Positions 12,186 through 19,839 of a stretch of 39,755 nt of DNA are shown one piece after another (the stretch's first letter is position 1; each line of letters begins with the position of its first letter). Origin of the DNA: Acidobacteria bacterium 13_2_20CM_2_57_6 (lineage in GTDB: Bacteria; Acidobacteriota; Terriglobia; Acidiferrales; UBA7541); contig MNEA01000094.1 of the NCBI GenBank assembly GCA_001917435.1, forward strand, positions 1-39,755. Reading direction: 5' to 3'. Under the pieces are notes generated by a model. That model saw only the letters and a program-made list of their open reading frames with translations. It did no database searches and was not told where the DNA came from. The position numbers were made by a program, and so were the translations under genes.

Positions 12186-13207
12186 TGGCCGTCATGAGAT
12201 GTAGACTTTCGCGGCATTTGCGAACATTTTTTTCGCTTAGCGCGCGCTTCGTGTGCAGGACTCTGCTCCACGAGAATGGTGTTGGCTTCGAGGCGCGCGC
12301 CCTGCGACGTGTAGATCTTGTAGGTGGCCCGCCGGTTCCCTTCCTTGTCAAAATGCAGCAGCGTGTTGTATAGCGCAATCCACACTTCCCCGTTGGTGCG
12401 GTCCACGCCTACCGCGGTGAGGATGCGCTTGAACGAAGGGTCTTTCCCTTTGCTTTCCTGGCGCACGATCTCCTTGCGCGCGGCCTGCGCCGCCGGCATG
12501 GCCTCCAGCGCGGTGTACTGAATGTCCTGTCCCGCATAACCCAGGCGGTCATATTGCCGCACCGTCGGCTCCGGCAGGTAAGCAAACGCATAGTAGAGGT
12601 GGCCCTGGACGTCCGTGGCCAGCTGCCCGATGTTCAGATAGCGGTTCAGTTCCGCGCGCTCCGCAAGCGGTTCGGGGTCGCCGAACTCGCGCACGTCTCT
12701 TCCGTTCTTGTCGAAGACGATGACCAGGTGTGGCTCGCGCAGCGTCGCTACGGCAACTTCTCCTTCGGGGAGGGCGGCAACGGCGACAGGCGCGTTCACC
12801 GGAATCGAACGAAGAAGCGCACCATCCGGCGCAAATACCTGAATGAGATTCGCGCCGCGATCCGCCACGTAAATCTTCCCGTCGGCGCTGCCGTCGCAGT
12901 CTTCACCGAAGGTGATCAATGCGCGGCCCGTCTTGGCGCCGGCGTCAGCGCCGGGAAGCTCGCCGATGGAGAGAACTTGCTTGCCTTGCGCGTCAAACAC
13001 CAGCAAGCCCGGTGACGGCGAAGCTAGAATATACAGCCGCCCATCTGCACCACGTTTCACCGTGCGTAGCCCGGGACCCACTCCTGGAAATACCCTTTGC
13101 CTAGCGGTGAGGTCGCCTTCGTCCTGAGCGGCCGCAATTCCCCCCGCGCAAACCAATAGACACATCACCGCAAGAACTCTCACGATTGGGCCCGCTCTCT
13201 TTCGCAT
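12143..13207 (-). CDS. Exported NHL/6-bladed propeller-like protein, odd C-terminus
   Basis: The 354-residue product has an N-terminal signal peptide (about residues 1-27, ending IAAAQ). Propeller-like repeats follow: GADGRLYILASPSPGLLVFD, GSADGKIYVADRGANLIQVF, LPEGEVAVATLREPHLVIVF and DRTNGEVWIALYNTLLHFD. It is probably a secreted or periplasmic NHL-type propeller of unknown ligand. After ANTILVE near residue 312 the composition changes abruptly to a basic, Lys/His/Cys-rich tail (KRKKCSQMPRKSTSHDGHHK) that does not continue a blade. The tail may be read-through into former intergenic DNA after loss of the true 3' end. It lies directly upstream of dnaA on the same strand. Confidence 0.7.
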   Translation of the reverse strand: MRKRAGPIVRVLAVMCLLVCAGGIAAAQDEGDLTARQRVFPGVGPGLRTVKRGADGRLYILASPSPGLLVFDAQGKQVLSIGELPGADAGAKTGRALITFGEDCDGSADGKIYVADRGANLIQVFAPDGALLRSIPVNAPVAVAALPEGEVAVATLREPHLVIVFDKNGRDVREFGDPEPLAERAELNRYLNIGQLATDVQGHLYYAFAYLPEPTVRQYDRLGYAGQDIQYTALEAMPAAQAARKEIVRQESKGKDPSFKRILTAVGVDRTNGEVWIALYNTLLHFDKEGNRRATYKIYTSQGARLEANTILVEQSPAHEARAKRKKCSQMPRKSTSHDGHHKICACGKTVHGV

Positions 13208-13270
13208 GAATCTTCAGATTACTACGGACGCAGGCAGGTTGCCCCGCGGTCCAGTCGCGTGCCGAAGCGA

Positions 13271-14074
13271 TTAGTCAATACAGAAGCGCAAGCGTTCGAT
13301 GGAGCGCCCACGGAGCCGGCCGGAGGCATTGCGCGGACCTTCATCGTCCGTTTCGATCAAGATGCAATTCATCTGCACGTCGCCGGAAGCCACTTCGAAC
13401 CGCGCTGGAAGCCCGTTGAGAAACTTCCCGATGATGCCGTTGCGGTCCATTCCAATCACGCCGCCATGCGGCCCGGTCATGCCGACGTCCGTAATATAGG
13501 CGGTGCCGTGTGGCAAAACACGTTCATCGGCGGTAGTCACATGCGTGTGCGTGCCGACAACGGCGGTCACGCGGCCGTCGAGATACCAGCCCATAGCGAT
13601 TTTCTCGCTGGTGGTTTCCGCGTGCATGTCCACGAATACGAACGCCACGTCCTCCGGGATTTTCGCCAGCTCACTGTCGGCTTTGCGAAAAGGATCGTCG
13701 ATCGGCGTCATGAACACGCGTCCCTGCAGGTTCAGCACGGCATACTTCACGCCATTCTTCGCTGTTCCCAGATAGAGCCCGCTGCCTGCATTGCCTTCCG
13801 GAAAATTGGCCGGCCGCAGCAGCCGCGGCTCGTGCGGCAGAAACTCCAGAATCTCCTTGCGGTCCCAGCTGTGGTTTCCTCCGGTGAGCACATCGATTCC
13901 CATTTTCAAGAGTTCTTCCGCCAGCCGCGGCGTGATCCCAAACCCCGACGCCGAATTTTCGCCATTGGCGATGACCAGATCGATCTGCCGTTGGGCAACG
14001 ACATCCGCGAGGCGATCGCGAACGATCTGCCGTCCGGGCGAGCCGACAATGTCTCCTACGAAAAGTATGCGCAT
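13271..14074 (-). CDS. ymdB: YmdB-family metallophosphoesterase
   Basis: This 267-residue protein matches the TIGR00282/YmdB family of dinuclear-metal phosphoesterases, which hydrolyse 2',3'-cyclic nucleotides and in Bacillus affect biofilm and motility decisions. Metal ligands are visible: D8 (FVGDIVG), E39-N40 (NGENS), N67-H68 (GGNHSW), H151 (DMHAE), H176 and H178 (GTHTHV). The length is typical. The stretch TDVGMTGPHGGVIGM near residues 195-209 is also a family hallmark. ATG 14074 has a modest GAAAGAG upstream. In many bacteria ymdB follows rny (RNase Y), but no rny gene lies here. Confidence 0.93.
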   Translation of the reverse strand: MRILFVGDIVGSPGRQIVRDRLADVVAQRQIDLVIANGENSASGFGITPRLAEELLKMGIDVLTGGNHSWDRKEILEFLPHEPRLLRPANFPEGNAGSGLYLGTAKNGVKYAVLNLQGRVFMTPIDDPFRKADSELAKIPEDVAFVFVDMHAETTSEKIAMGWYLDGRVTAVVGTHTHVTTADERVLPHGTAYITDVGMTGPHGGVIGMDRNGIIGKFLNGLPARFEVASGDVQMNCILIETDDEGPRNASGRLRGRSIERLRFCID

Positions 14075-14463
14075 GCACTCTTTCGTACCGCATCATACAA
14101 AAATGGAGCGGACCGCTCGGCCGTGGGGAGCTAGGCTGTGAACCTCTGAATAAAGTGGGCGCCACGAGCCAACCGTTAGGCTTTCCTGCCCCGCTCGCGT
14201 GTCCTCATCGTTCTTGCCGCGACGCGACTCGCCAGCGGGACAGGCCGTGCACACGGGCTGTCTATCCGCAGCACCTCAGAGATTCTGCATTGGTTCAAAC
14301 AGCTTTCGCGCCCTCACCTGCTTCGAAGTACCGCTCCACGCCCATTGTATCCTTGGCGTCAAAGCCGCGTCCAACCCCCGCCGCGGTTCGTCGCCAAAAG
14401 GTTTATCTCCATGGAAGACAATCGCTCGCGGTAGAATCTCCGCCAGTAATAGAAGGAGGCGTC
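14075..14463. other. Gene-free spacer with TAGAAT -10-like element
   Basis: This is the divergent spacer between the ymdB-type gene and the TPR gene. Open frames continue through it on the plus strand but show no protein-like features. TAGAAT at 14432-14437, followed by CTCCG, is repeated at the promoter of the decarboxylase operon (24711). It is a plausible -10 element 27 bases before the TPR start codon. No matching -35 was recognised. Confidence 0.4.
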
Positions 14464-16074
14464 ATGCTTCATCAACTCCGGATCGCTTCAGCCTTCGGGC
14501 TGCTTCTTCCTTTTCTCGCCCTTCCAACTTCGACTCTTCGGGCGGACACTTCGACGGTCGCGCCTCCCGATCAGCTTGGCAAAGTGAATTTCCCGACGAG
14601 TTGCACAGCGGACGTGCAACCCACGATCGAAAAGGGCGTCGCTCTCCTCCATTCCTTCCAATACAAGGAATCCGAACAGACTTTCACGGACGCCGCGTCG
14701 CGCGATCCGAAATGCCCCATGGCCCGCTGGGGCAAAGCGATGGCTCGGTTTCATCAGATTTGGGACTTCCCCAATGACAAAACTATGAAGGAGAGCCGCA
14801 AAGACATTGAGGCCGCGCAAAGATTGCATTCGGCGAATCCGCGGGAAAAGGGTTTTCTTGACGCGGCCGCCGCGTTCTTTCAGAAAAAATCCAAAATGAC
14901 GCACACCGAGCGCATCAAAGCCTATTCCGATTCGCTGGCGCGCTTCTACGCTCAATCCCCGGGCGATGTGGAGATCGGCGCTTTCTACGCGCTTTCTCTC
15001 GTTTCACTCTCCTATGTCGACGAATCCAATATGCTTGCGCACCAGAAAAAGGCTATCTCTGTTCTGCGGCCTTTGCTAGAACAGCATCCTGACCATCCAG
15101 GTGTGGCACATTACATGATTCACGCGACCGATCGGCCTGAGCTCGCGGCCAAGGGCCTCGACGCTGCCCGCCGGTACGCGGCCATCGCGCCGGATTCGGC
15201 CCATGCCCTGCACATGCCTTCGCATATCTTTGTGCGCCTTGGACTTTGGCAGGATTCCATCGCTTCGAATATTGCCGCAAACGCTTCCGGCGCGCACGCC
15301 GCTGAAATGCACCTCGCCGAATCGCACTATCAAACGCATGCCATGGATTTCCTCAGCTATTCCTACCTGCAGAGCGGTCAGGAAGCCATAGCGCGCGAAG
15401 TCATCGAGCACACTGATCATGTGGTTGGAGCAGACGAAGAAAGTAAAGCCGAGCATCGCGCCTATTTCACCGCGCGAACTGCGTTGGAATTGCACCGCTG
15501 GAAGGAAGCGGCTGCATTGCCGGTTCCGGCGACTCGCAAAGATTGGTTGGACACCATTTATTGGGCGCGCGCGATCGGCGCGGCCCGCAGCGGCGATGTA
15601 GCCGGCGCGGACGCGGATGTCAAAGAACTGACGCAACTTGTAGCTGACCGTGAGAAGCGCGCGCGAAAAGAGGGCTACGGCGTCTCAAACGAAAAAGCCA
15701 CGGACCTCCGCGAGGCTGAAGCCTGGCTGGCCTTCGCTAAGGGGAAACCGGACGAGGCTCTTCAAGAGCTGCGCGCTGCCGCCGACCATCAGGACAAGAA
15801 TGGCGGCGAATCCGTCAGCGTCCCGGCGCGCGAAATGCTCGCGGACATGCTCTTCGAACTCAAGCGTTCCGCCGATGCCCTCGCCGAATACAAAACCGTC
15901 CTGAAGAATTCGCCAAACCGCTTCGATGGCCTTCTGGGCGCCGCTCGCTCCGCGCAAGCCACCGGCGATGCAGGCGACGCGCAGTCGTTTTACGCCAAGC
16001 TCGCCGAAATCTGCGGTCCAGGAGCCGACCGGCCGGAGCTCAACGAAGCAAAAACCTATCTCGCCCAGAAATAG
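14464..16074 (+). CDS. Exported TPR-repeat protein
   Basis: ATG 14464 is preceded by AGAAGGAGG, so this start is preferred to upstream in-frame codons. The 536-residue product has a signal peptide of about 28 residues. It then shows TPR-like helical repeats: KGVALLHSFQYKESEQTFTD with AASRDPKCPMARWGKAMA near the N-terminus, and DALAEYKTVLKNSPNRFDGL near the C-terminus. Two motifs in the middle, HYMIHATD and HALHMPSHIFVRLGLW, recur in exported TPR proteins of environmental bacteria. It is probably a periplasmic or secreted protein-interaction scaffold. No enzyme function is visible. It may be transcribed alone from the TAGAAT element. Confidence 0.85.
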   Translation: MLHQLRIASAFGLLLPFLALPTSTLRADTSTVAPPDQLGKVNFPTSCTADVQPTIEKGVALLHSFQYKESEQTFTDAASRDPKCPMARWGKAMARFHQIWDFPNDKTMKESRKDIEAAQRLHSANPREKGFLDAAAAFFQKKSKMTHTERIKAYSDSLARFYAQSPGDVEIGAFYALSLVSLSYVDESNMLAHQKKAISVLRPLLEQHPDHPGVAHYMIHATDRPELAAKGLDAARRYAAIAPDSAHALHMPSHIFVRLGLWQDSIASNIAANASGAHAAEMHLAESHYQTHAMDFLSYSYLQSGQEAIAREVIEHTDHVVGADEESKAEHRAYFTARTALELHRWKEAAALPVPATRKDWLDTIYWARAIGAARSGDVAGADADVKELTQLVADREKRARKEGYGVSNEKATDLREAEAWLAFAKGKPDEALQELRAAADHQDKNGGESVSVPAREMLADMLFELKRSADALAEYKTVLKNSPNRFDGLLGAARSAQATGDAGDAQSFYAKLAEICGPGADRPELNEAKTYLAQK

Positions 16075-16170
16075 AGATAAGTCCGGAGTTTCTCCACAGG
16101 AGCGAACCCCAGGGCTGCAGATAACTTGACCCTGCAACCATTCCAACCTAAGCTTCGTCTTAGTAAGTAC

Positions 16171-16446
16171 ATGCAGGCCAAGGCTCGGCATATTCGCATT
16201 TTGGCGCTGCTCCTCGGGGTTATCTTTCTTGGGGCGCAGTTCCACCTCTGCGCCGACTTGACCGCCACTCCGTCCGCCTCCCACCTTTGCCCGGTCTGCT
16301 CGACAGCAGCTTCGCTAGTCGCGACGCAGTCGCCCGTCATCGCGGTTGTCCCCGTCACGAACCGGCTCGAACTCGCTCTTTTGGTTATATCGATATCCTC
16401 AGCAGTCCCGCGCGCTACCTCCCCCCGCGCGCCTCCCGCCCTCTAG
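16171..16446 (+). CDS. Small membrane CxxC protein, DUF2946-like (copy 1)
   Basis: This 91-residue protein has an N-terminal hydrophobic segment (IRILALLLGVIFLGAQF), then HLCADL and a CPVC motif in SHLCPVCSTAASL. A second hydrophobic stretch (about residues 58-75) follows, and it ends RAPPAL. This layout resembles DUF2946-type small membrane proteins, which often sit beside metal or TonB-linked uptake genes. The assignment is by pattern only. A TTG at 16126 would extend it by 15 residues, but neither start has a clear ribosome site. It lies 65 bases before an outer-membrane barrel gene and shares its layout with a second small protein at 22631-22939. Confidence 0.65.
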   Translation: MQAKARHIRILALLLGVIFLGAQFHLCADLTATPSASHLCPVCSTAASLVATQSPVIAVVPVTNRLELALLVISISSAVPRATSPRAPPAL

Positions 16447-16511
16447 CCAAATCGCAGTTGCTGTCATACCCAAGTTGGAAAATTCATATTTTCTTTTCTA
16501 GGAGTGGTGCC

Positions 16512-17909
16512 ATGAAACGATTTTCTGCTGTGTCCCTGGTCGTTCTTTTCTCGGTGTCTGCCTATGCCCAAGAGAAACCCTCCATCTCTGGGAAGCAGGA
16601 CGTCTCCCCTGCGGGGGCGGCCACCATTGCCCCCGAAGAAGTTCGCATCCGCGCTCTGGAAGAACAGGTGCGCACACTCGCCGAGGAAGTGGCCTTGCTC
16701 CGCGGAGAATTAAAAACTATCCGTGACACAAAGTCGGCGGACCCCGCAACCGGGAGCCGCCTGTTGCTTGCTTCCACGCGAATGGAGCCAGGCGTGCTCC
16801 CCAGCTCGACACCCTCAACAGTCGCGCCCGTCCCTGCACCAGAGCCGCAAATAGCGCAAACGCAGACTTATGGCGGCGCCACCTCCAACGCCAAGCTCCT
16901 CAATCCGGACATCAGCTTGATCGGCGACTTCATCGGCACGGCCGGGCGCAACACCATTTCTCCGTCGCGCTCGCTTGAACTCCACGAGTCCGAAGTCGGC
17001 CTGCAAGCCATCATCGACCCCTACGCACGCGCCGATGCCTTCATCTCCTTCGGCGAAGAAGGCGTAAACGTCGAAGAAGGTTACATCACCTTTACTTCTC
17101 TTCCCGCGGGGCTCCTTCTGAAAGTCGGCAAAATGCGCGCCGAATTCGGCAAGGTCAACACCATCCACAACCACGCGTTGCCATTTATTGATCGGCCGCT
17201 GGTGACCAACAATCTCGTTGGCGGCGAAGATGGCATCGACGATGCGGGCATTTCGCTTTCGCGCTTCCTGCCCGCGCCCAAAAACTGGTTTCTCCAGGGA
17301 ACGGCCCAGGTCTTCAGGGGCGATTCCAGCGACGTTTTCACCGCCAACCGCCGCCAGGACGCCAGCGTGGTCGGCCATCTCCGCCTGTACCGCGACCTTG
17401 GCGAATCGACCAACCTCGATCTCGGCGCCTCTTACGCCCGCGGCCACAACAACGCCGGTGTCGCCACGACCTTTGATCCCGCAAATTTCTTGACCAACCT
17501 TTATTCCGCCGATGCCACGCTCCGCTGGAAGCCGCTCCGCCGCGCCATCTACCACTCCTTCCTCCTCCGCAACGAATTCTTCTGGAGCGCCCGCGACCAG
17601 CTTTCTCCGCTTAACGTCTTTCAAACCCAGCACGCTTTCGGTCTCTATTCCGATGCCGAATACCGCGTCAATCGCCGCTGGACTGTCGGCGGCCGCTTCG
17701 ATCGCAGCGGTCGCGCCACCAACGCCAGCCTGACGGACACTGGTTTTTCCGGTATTCTCACCTATTGGCCCAGCGAGTTCAGCCAGATCCGTGGCCAGTA
17801 TCGTTATGGCCATCTGTGGGATGTGCCCAACGATCGCTTCACCAATGCCAACGAATTTCTGTTCCAGTTCTTATTCGTGATGGGTGCGCACGGCGCGCAT
17901 CCGTTCTAA
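16512..17909 (+). CDS. Outer-membrane beta-barrel protein with coiled-coil stalk, metal-island
   Basis: ATG 16512 has GGAG seven bases upstream. The 465-residue product has a signal peptide ending SAYAQ. A coiled coil follows at about residues 43-70 (RIRALEEQVRTLAEEVALLR) with a Pro/Ala/Thr linker, then a barrel of many amphipathic strands. It ends LFQFLFVMGAHGAHPF, with terminal phenylalanine and two histidines. This fits porin-like outer-membrane proteins with an N-terminal periplasmic coiled coil. It is followed after 31 bases by a ZnuA-like gene, so a role in letting zinc or manganese cross the outer membrane is a fair inference. Specificity is not shown by sequence. Confidence 0.75.
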   Translation: MKRFSAVSLVVLFSVSAYAQEKPSISGKQDVSPAGAATIAPEEVRIRALEEQVRTLAEEVALLRGELKTIRDTKSADPATGSRLLLASTRMEPGVLPSSTPSTVAPVPAPEPQIAQTQTYGGATSNAKLLNPDISLIGDFIGTAGRNTISPSRSLELHESEVGLQAIIDPYARADAFISFGEEGVNVEEGYITFTSLPAGLLLKVGKMRAEFGKVNTIHNHALPFIDRPLVTNNLVGGEDGIDDAGISLSRFLPAPKNWFLQGTAQVFRGDSSDVFTANRRQDASVVGHLRLYRDLGESTNLDLGASYARGHNNAGVATTFDPANFLTNLYSADATLRWKPLRRAIYHSFLLRNEFFWSARDQLSPLNVFQTQHAFGLYSDAEYRVNRRWTVGGRFDRSGRATNASLTDTGFSGILTYWPSEFSQIRGQYRYGHLWDVPNDRFTNANEFLFQFLFVMGAHGAHPF

Positions 17910-17940
17910 GGCCCGCTTTGAGAAAGGCTTCTGAGATATC

Positions 17941-18891
17941 ATGCGACTCACAAAAATGACTACTCGAATCAGCGCGCTGCTTGCTGCCTGCGCCCTCATC
18001 TTCACCTTCGTCAATCCTCCGGCCAGTCGTGCGGACAGCAAACCTCATATCATGACCGCCACCACCGACCTCGCCGCCCTCGCCCAGGAGGTTGGCGGCG
18101 AAAAAGTCGACGTCGAATCCATCGCCCGCGGCTACCAGGACCCTCATTTCGTCGAAGCCAAGCCCAGCTTCCTTCTGAAACTTCGTCACGCCGATCTGCT
18201 CATTGTCGTCGGACTCGAACTGGAAATCGGCTGGCTTCCTCCACTGATTAGCCAGTCCACCAATCCAAAAATTCAAGTTGGCGCGCCGGGCTACTTTGAC
18301 GCTTCCCGCTTTGCCAAAATCCTCGAGATTCCCACGGGCCAAGTGACCCGCGCCGAAGGTGACGTCCATCCGCTCGGTAATCCGCACTATTGGCTCGATC
18401 CCGAAAACGGCCTGCGCATCGCCAAGGGCATTCAAAACAAACTTTCCGAAATGCGCTCGGGCGATTCCACCTATTTCGCCCAACGTTACGATTCGTTCGA
18501 GCAGCGCCTCAAGCAAGCCGATGAAAAATGGCTCGCCGAAATGAAGCCTTATGCCGGCCGCAAAATCGTCACCTACCATCGCTCCTGGCCCAATTTCGCC
18601 GAACACTTCCATCTCGACGTTGTCGGCTATGTCGAGCCGCGTCCCGGGATTCCCCCGAGTCCTCAACACACCGTCGAATTAATCGGCCAGATGAAGCGCG
18701 ACGGCGTCAAGGTCATCGTCGTCGAGCCTTACTTCGACCTCAAAACTCCCAACGCCATTGCCCGTGACACCGGCGCGCAAGTCGTCGTCCTGATGCCCTC
18801 TGTCGGCGGCGAAAAGGAAATCACCGATTACTTCAAGCTGTTTGATTACGATATTGCGAAACTGAAGCAGGCTTTTGACACAACGAAGTAA
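17941..18891 (+). CDS. Metal (zinc/manganese) ABC transporter substrate-binding protein
   Basis: This 316-residue protein belongs to the ZnuA/TroA cluster A-I of periplasmic metal-binding proteins. A signal peptide occupies about residues 1-31. Candidate ligands are H69 (QDPHFVEAKPS), H149 (GNPHYWLDPENG) and H213 (TYHRSWPNF). The linker helix DSTYFAQRYDSFEQRLKQAD separates the two lobes. The His-rich loop of classical ZnuA is missing, and the fourth ligand, usually Asp or Glu after the segment VVVLMPSVGG, is not obvious. The metal therefore cannot be decided. It is followed by a permease gene 18 bases downstream. Confidence 0.9.
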   Translation: MRLTKMTTRISALLAACALIFTFVNPPASRADSKPHIMTATTDLAALAQEVGGEKVDVESIARGYQDPHFVEAKPSFLLKLRHADLLIVVGLELEIGWLPPLISQSTNPKIQVGAPGYFDASRFAKILEIPTGQVTRAEGDVHPLGNPHYWLDPENGLRIAKGIQNKLSEMRSGDSTYFAQRYDSFEQRLKQADEKWLAEMKPYAGRKIVTYHRSWPNFAEHFHLDVVGYVEPRPGIPPSPQHTVELIGQMKRDGVKVIVVEPYFDLKTPNAIARDTGAQVVVLMPSVGGEKEITDYFKLFDYDIAKLKQAFDTTK

Positions 18892-18909
18892 CGTTCAGGA
18901 GATCGCTGG

Positions 18910-19806
18910 ATGGAAATTCTACTGTTCTTGCTCGCACCTTTCGTCGCGAGCCTCATTCTCACCGGGATTCACGCCTATCTTGGCGTGCATGTTGTCGAGC
19001 GTGGCGTTATTTTTGTGGACCTCGCGCTGGCGCAAATCGCCGCGCTTGGCGCTACAGTCGCCGTCGTCGTCGGCATGGACCCGCATGGCCGGGCCGCGTA
19101 CTGGATCAGCCTCGCGTTCACCTTTATTGGCGCCGGAATCTTCGCTTTCGCTCGCTCGAGCAGAGGCCATATTCCCCAGGAAGCTTTTATCGGCATCGCC
19201 TACGCCGTTGCTTCCGCCACCGCCATTCTTCTTATGAGCAAAGCCACCGGCGAGACCGAGCACCTCAAGGACATGCTCGTCGGCAATATCCTGGCTGTCT
19301 CCTGGCCAGAAGTTCGCAAGACGGCGTTTCTCTACGGCGCTATCGGGATCTTCCACTTTCTCTTTCGCAAGAGATTTCTGGCCATCTCGATGAATCACGG
19401 TAAGGCCGAAAAGTCCGGCCTCAACGTACGCTTTTGGGATTTTCTCTTCTACGCTTCTTTTGGTTTTGTTGTGACCTCTTCCGTGGCTATCGCCGGTGTT
19501 TTGCTGGTATTCTGTTACCTGATCGTTCCCAGCGTCGGAGCCATGCTTTTCGCGGACCGCATCGGCACGCGACTGGCGATTGGCTGGACCATGGGTACAC
19601 TGGTTTCGGCGCTTGGCTGCTACCTCAGCGTGCAGCTGGATACGCCCACCGGAGCCACCATTGTCGTCACTTTCGGAGGCATCCTCGTCTTGATGTTCTT
19701 CCTGCACTTGATCGTGCACCACGGCCGCTCCGCCCGCGAATTGGAAGGTGCCGCCTCTGCTCACAGGGAACTGGAGACGGCTTCTCCCTCCACACGGCAA
19801 GCGTAG
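18910..19806 (+). CDS. Metal ABC transporter permease, ZnuB/TroB type
   Basis: The 298-residue protein has about eight hydrophobic helices and family motifs: GVHVVERGVIFVDLALAQIA near residues 25-44, PQEAFIGIAYAVASA near 90-104 and CYLIVPSVGAMLFADR near 200-215. The start at 18910 has AGGAG eight bases upstream. It is paired with the preceding ZnuA-like gene and must form the inner-membrane channel. The ABC ATPase (ZnuC) gene, normally next to it, is absent in this window. The cytoplasmic C-terminal tail is hydrophilic with several histidines (HLIVHHGRS). Confidence 0.92.
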   Translation: MEILLFLLAPFVASLILTGIHAYLGVHVVERGVIFVDLALAQIAALGATVAVVVGMDPHGRAAYWISLAFTFIGAGIFAFARSSRGHIPQEAFIGIAYAVASATAILLMSKATGETEHLKDMLVGNILAVSWPEVRKTAFLYGAIGIFHFLFRKRFLAISMNHGKAEKSGLNVRFWDFLFYASFGFVVTSSVAIAGVLLVFCYLIVPSVGAMLFADRIGTRLAIGWTMGTLVSALGCYLSVQLDTPTGATIVVTFGGILVLMFFLHLIVHHGRSARELEGAASAHRELETASPSTRQA

Positions 19807-19839
19807 TGCCTCGTGACGACCCGCCCGTTAGCGTCGGCC

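Noticed and set aside
14155..14463. Upstream in-frame extension of the TPR gene
   Set aside because: The residues have no signal or domain character, and ATG 14464 has a strong ribosome site followed by a signal peptide.
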